6,964 nt of DNA from Clostridia bacterium (GTDB lineage: Bacteria > Bacillota > Clostridia > Oscillospirales > Acutalibacteraceae). The stretch is from assembly GCA_017437165.1 (NCBI GenBank), contig JAFSBS010000388.1, forward strand, positions 1 through 6,964, read 5' to 3'. Below, one piece after another: positions 6,158 through 6,964 of the stretch; position 1 is the stretch's first letter, and every line of letters begins with the position of its first letter. The notes beneath the pieces were generated by a model. The model searched no databases. It saw nothing but the letters and a program-made list of their open reading frames with translations, and was not told the origin of the DNA. The position numbers were made by a program, and so were the translations under genes.

Positions 6158-6835
6158 TTATTCGTTAAACTCCGCTCTTATCATTTCAATTATTCTTTTT
6201 TCAATTCTTGAAACATAGGAGCGTGAGATTTTCAGGACTTTTGCAACTTCGTTTTGTGTCATTGGTAAATTTCCATTAAGACCATAACGCATAATTATAA
6301 TTTGTTTTTCTCGGTTATTTTTGATGTTTTCAATTATCTCGATGGTTTTCTTTAATTTTTCTTTGTAATCAATATCATCAATTATTGTATCATCAATCGA
6401 GATAATATCCATCAATGTAAGAGGATTACCTTCGTTATCAACATCTATTGGTTCACTGAACGAAATTTCTTGTGAAGTTTTTTTGATATTTCTGAAATAC
6501 ATTAAGATTTCGTTTTCAATACATCTTGAAACATAGGTTGCAAGTTTTGTTCCTTTTTCCGGTTTGAAACTGTTTATACCTTTTATTAAACCAATTGTTC
6601 CGATTGAAATTAAATCATCCTGGTCGCTGTATGTTGAGTAGTATTTTTTTATTATGTGTGCTACTAATCTTAAATTGTGTTTAATAAGTTTTTCTTTTGC
6701 AGTTTCACTTCCGTTTACCATTTCTTCAATTATTTCTGCTTCTTCTTTTTTTGAAAGTGGTGGTGGAAAAGATTCTGCATTTGTAATGTGGAGTATAAAT
6801 ACAAGCAAGTTACTTAATAAACTGAAAAAATCCAT
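6158..6835 (-). CDS. sigK: RNA polymerase sporulation sigma factor SigK (pro-sigma-K)
   Basis: The 225-residue product is a late mother-cell sporulation sigma factor that directs core RNA polymerase to coat and maturation genes. Residues 1-20 are a hydrophobic pro-sequence (MDFFSLLSNLLVFILHI...), followed by FPPPLS, as in Bacillus pro-sigma-K, where the membrane protease SpoIVFB removes the leader. Region 2 (about 50-120) contains NLRLVAHI, DLISIGTIGLIKGI, KGTKLATY and RCIENEILMYFR. Region 4 (about 165-222) has a helix-turn-helix with TQNEVAKVLKISRSYVSRIEKR. The LVAHI..K, GTKLATY and SRSYVSRIEKR wording favours SigK over its paralogue SigE. The frame is continuous, so no skin-type element interrupts it here. 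ATG 6835 is chosen because AGAGGTG (6842-6848) precedes it by 6 bases; the GTG at 6844 overlaps that site. Some clostridia lack the pro-sequence; this one keeps it, implying proteolytic activation. Confidence 0.92.
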   Translation of the reverse strand: MDFFSLLSNLLVFILHITNAESFPPPLSKKEEAEIIEEMVNGSETAKEKLIKHNLRLVAHIIKKYYSTYSDQDDLISIGTIGLIKGINSFKPEKGTKLATYVSRCIENEILMYFRNIKKTSQEISFSEPIDVDNEGNPLTLMDIISIDDTIIDDIDYKEKLKKTIEIIENIKNNREKQIIIMRYGLNGNLPMTQNEVAKVLKISRSYVSRIEKRIIEMIRAEFNE

Positions 6836-6841
6836 AATTAA

Positions 6842-6848
6842 CACCTCT
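6842..6848 (-). promoter_or_regulatory. Ribosome binding site AGAGGTG of sigK
   Basis: Minus-strand AGAGGTG lies 6 bases before ATG 6835. It contains the alternative GTG start at 6844, which would be its own Shine-Dalgarno and is therefore rejected. The choice yields MDFFSLL as the N-terminus, matching the short hydrophobic pro-sequence expected. Confidence 0.8.
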
Positions 6849-6902
6849 TGATAGATATATTCAGTTTGTTTTGTTACTTTGCAAGTCCAAGAAAAAAGAG
6901 TG

Positions 6903-6910
6903 ATTATATG
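6903..6910 (-). promoter_or_regulatory. Candidate -10 element upstream of sigK
   Basis: On the minus strand the octamer CATATAAT (6903-6910) contains a perfect TATAAT and also resembles the CATACAnT -10 of sigma-E promoters, the expected regulator of sigK in the mother cell. A matching -35 element is not convincing: about 14 to 17 bases upstream the sequence is CTTAAAC. A start near 6896 would leave a leader of about 60 bases. The AT-rich context makes this only a suggestion. Confidence 0.3.
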
Positions 6911-6964
6911 TCAAAAATCGAGCAGTTTAAGTTGACTATACGATTTTCAACAACATTTATATTA
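6908..6964 (+). CDS. Possible N-terminus of a divergent gene running off the right edge
   Basis: ATG 6908 opens a frame of 19 codons (MSKIEQFKLTIRFSTTFIL) that is still open at the last base. A weak AAGAG (6896-6900) lies 7 bases upstream. A short basic segment followed by a hydrophobic stretch could be the cytoplasmic start and first membrane helix of a membrane protein such as a sensor kinase, but 19 residues cannot establish that. It would be divergent from sigK. No clear promoter is visible for it within the 6841-6900 gap. It may equally be a chance frame, since a TTGACT at 6932-6937 inside it could be the -35 of a promoter for a gene that starts further right. Confidence 0.3.
   Translation, partial: MSKIEQFKLTIRFSTTFIL

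Noticed and set aside
6158..6835. A skin-type interruption or frameshift in sigK
   Set aside because: The frame is continuous from the pro-sequence through region 4 with all expected blocks in order.
6654..6851. Plus-strand open frame of 65 codons
   Set aside because: It is antisense to the sigK N-terminal region and ends in the sigK ribosome binding site; no start signal of its own.
6909..6915. TGTCAAA resembling the Spo0A box TGTCGAA upstream of sigK
   Set aside because: One mismatch in a seven-base motif is common by chance in this sequence, and sigK is classically under sigma-E and SpoIIID control rather than Spo0A directly.

Overview
The window is AT-rich chromosomal DNA that looks like a low-GC, endospore-forming Firmicute, most likely a gut or anaerobic clostridium (Oscillospirales/Ruminococcaceae-like). 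The evidence is a SigK-type mother-cell sporulation sigma factor, a pyrophosphate-type phosphofructokinase, strong AGGAG/GAGGTG ribosome binding sites, TTGACA/TATAAT-type promoters, a tRNA gene with an encoded CCA, and intrinsic hairpin terminators. No mobile element, CRISPR array, rRNA or phage gene is seen. The species assignment is inference.

Layout, left to right. (1) The 3' part of an alpha-galactosidase/melibiase gene (1-615, +) enters from outside the window and ends at a strong hairpin (614-662). The same hairpin also serves the convergent small gene at 667-1050 (-), which encodes a 127-residue acidic helical protein of unknown function. (2) Upstream of that gene lies a complete tRNA-Ser(CGA) unit on the minus strand: a near-consensus promoter (1288-1316), the tRNA (1188-1276) and its terminator (1151-1188). 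(3) A single-gene unit for PPi-dependent 6-phosphofructokinase (1434-2651, +) follows, with its own terminator (2656-2700). (4) A good promoter (2746-2774) drives the dominant gene, 2855-6154 (+). It encodes a soluble cyclic-di-GMP protein of about 1,099 residues: degenerate receiver, intact HD-GYP, PAS-like, degenerate GGDEF, degenerate EAL, PAS-like. (5) Only 3 bp beyond its stop is the stop of the convergent sigK gene (6158-6835, -), which keeps an N-terminal hydrophobic pro-sequence and is not interrupted. (6) A weak candidate reading frame starts at 6908 (+) and runs off the right edge.

How the genes relate. The window is a run of short, independently transcribed units rather than one operon. 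The sugar genes (alpha-galactoside cleavage, glycolytic F6P phosphorylation) fit fermentation of plant oligosaccharides, but nothing links them as a regulon. The most interesting item is the composite c-di-GMP protein. By motif reading, only its HD-GYP phosphodiesterase can be catalytic, while its GGDEF and EAL modules have lost their signature residues and presumably sense, bind or scaffold. Its tail-to-tail contact with sigK without an obvious terminator raises a possible, unproven antisense connection with sporulation.

No gene-free stretch exceeds 300 bases. The gaps at 1051-1187, 1277-1433, 2652-2854 and 6836-6964 hold the promoters, terminators and ribosome binding sites listed. No convincing promoter was recognised for the phosphofructokinase gene.
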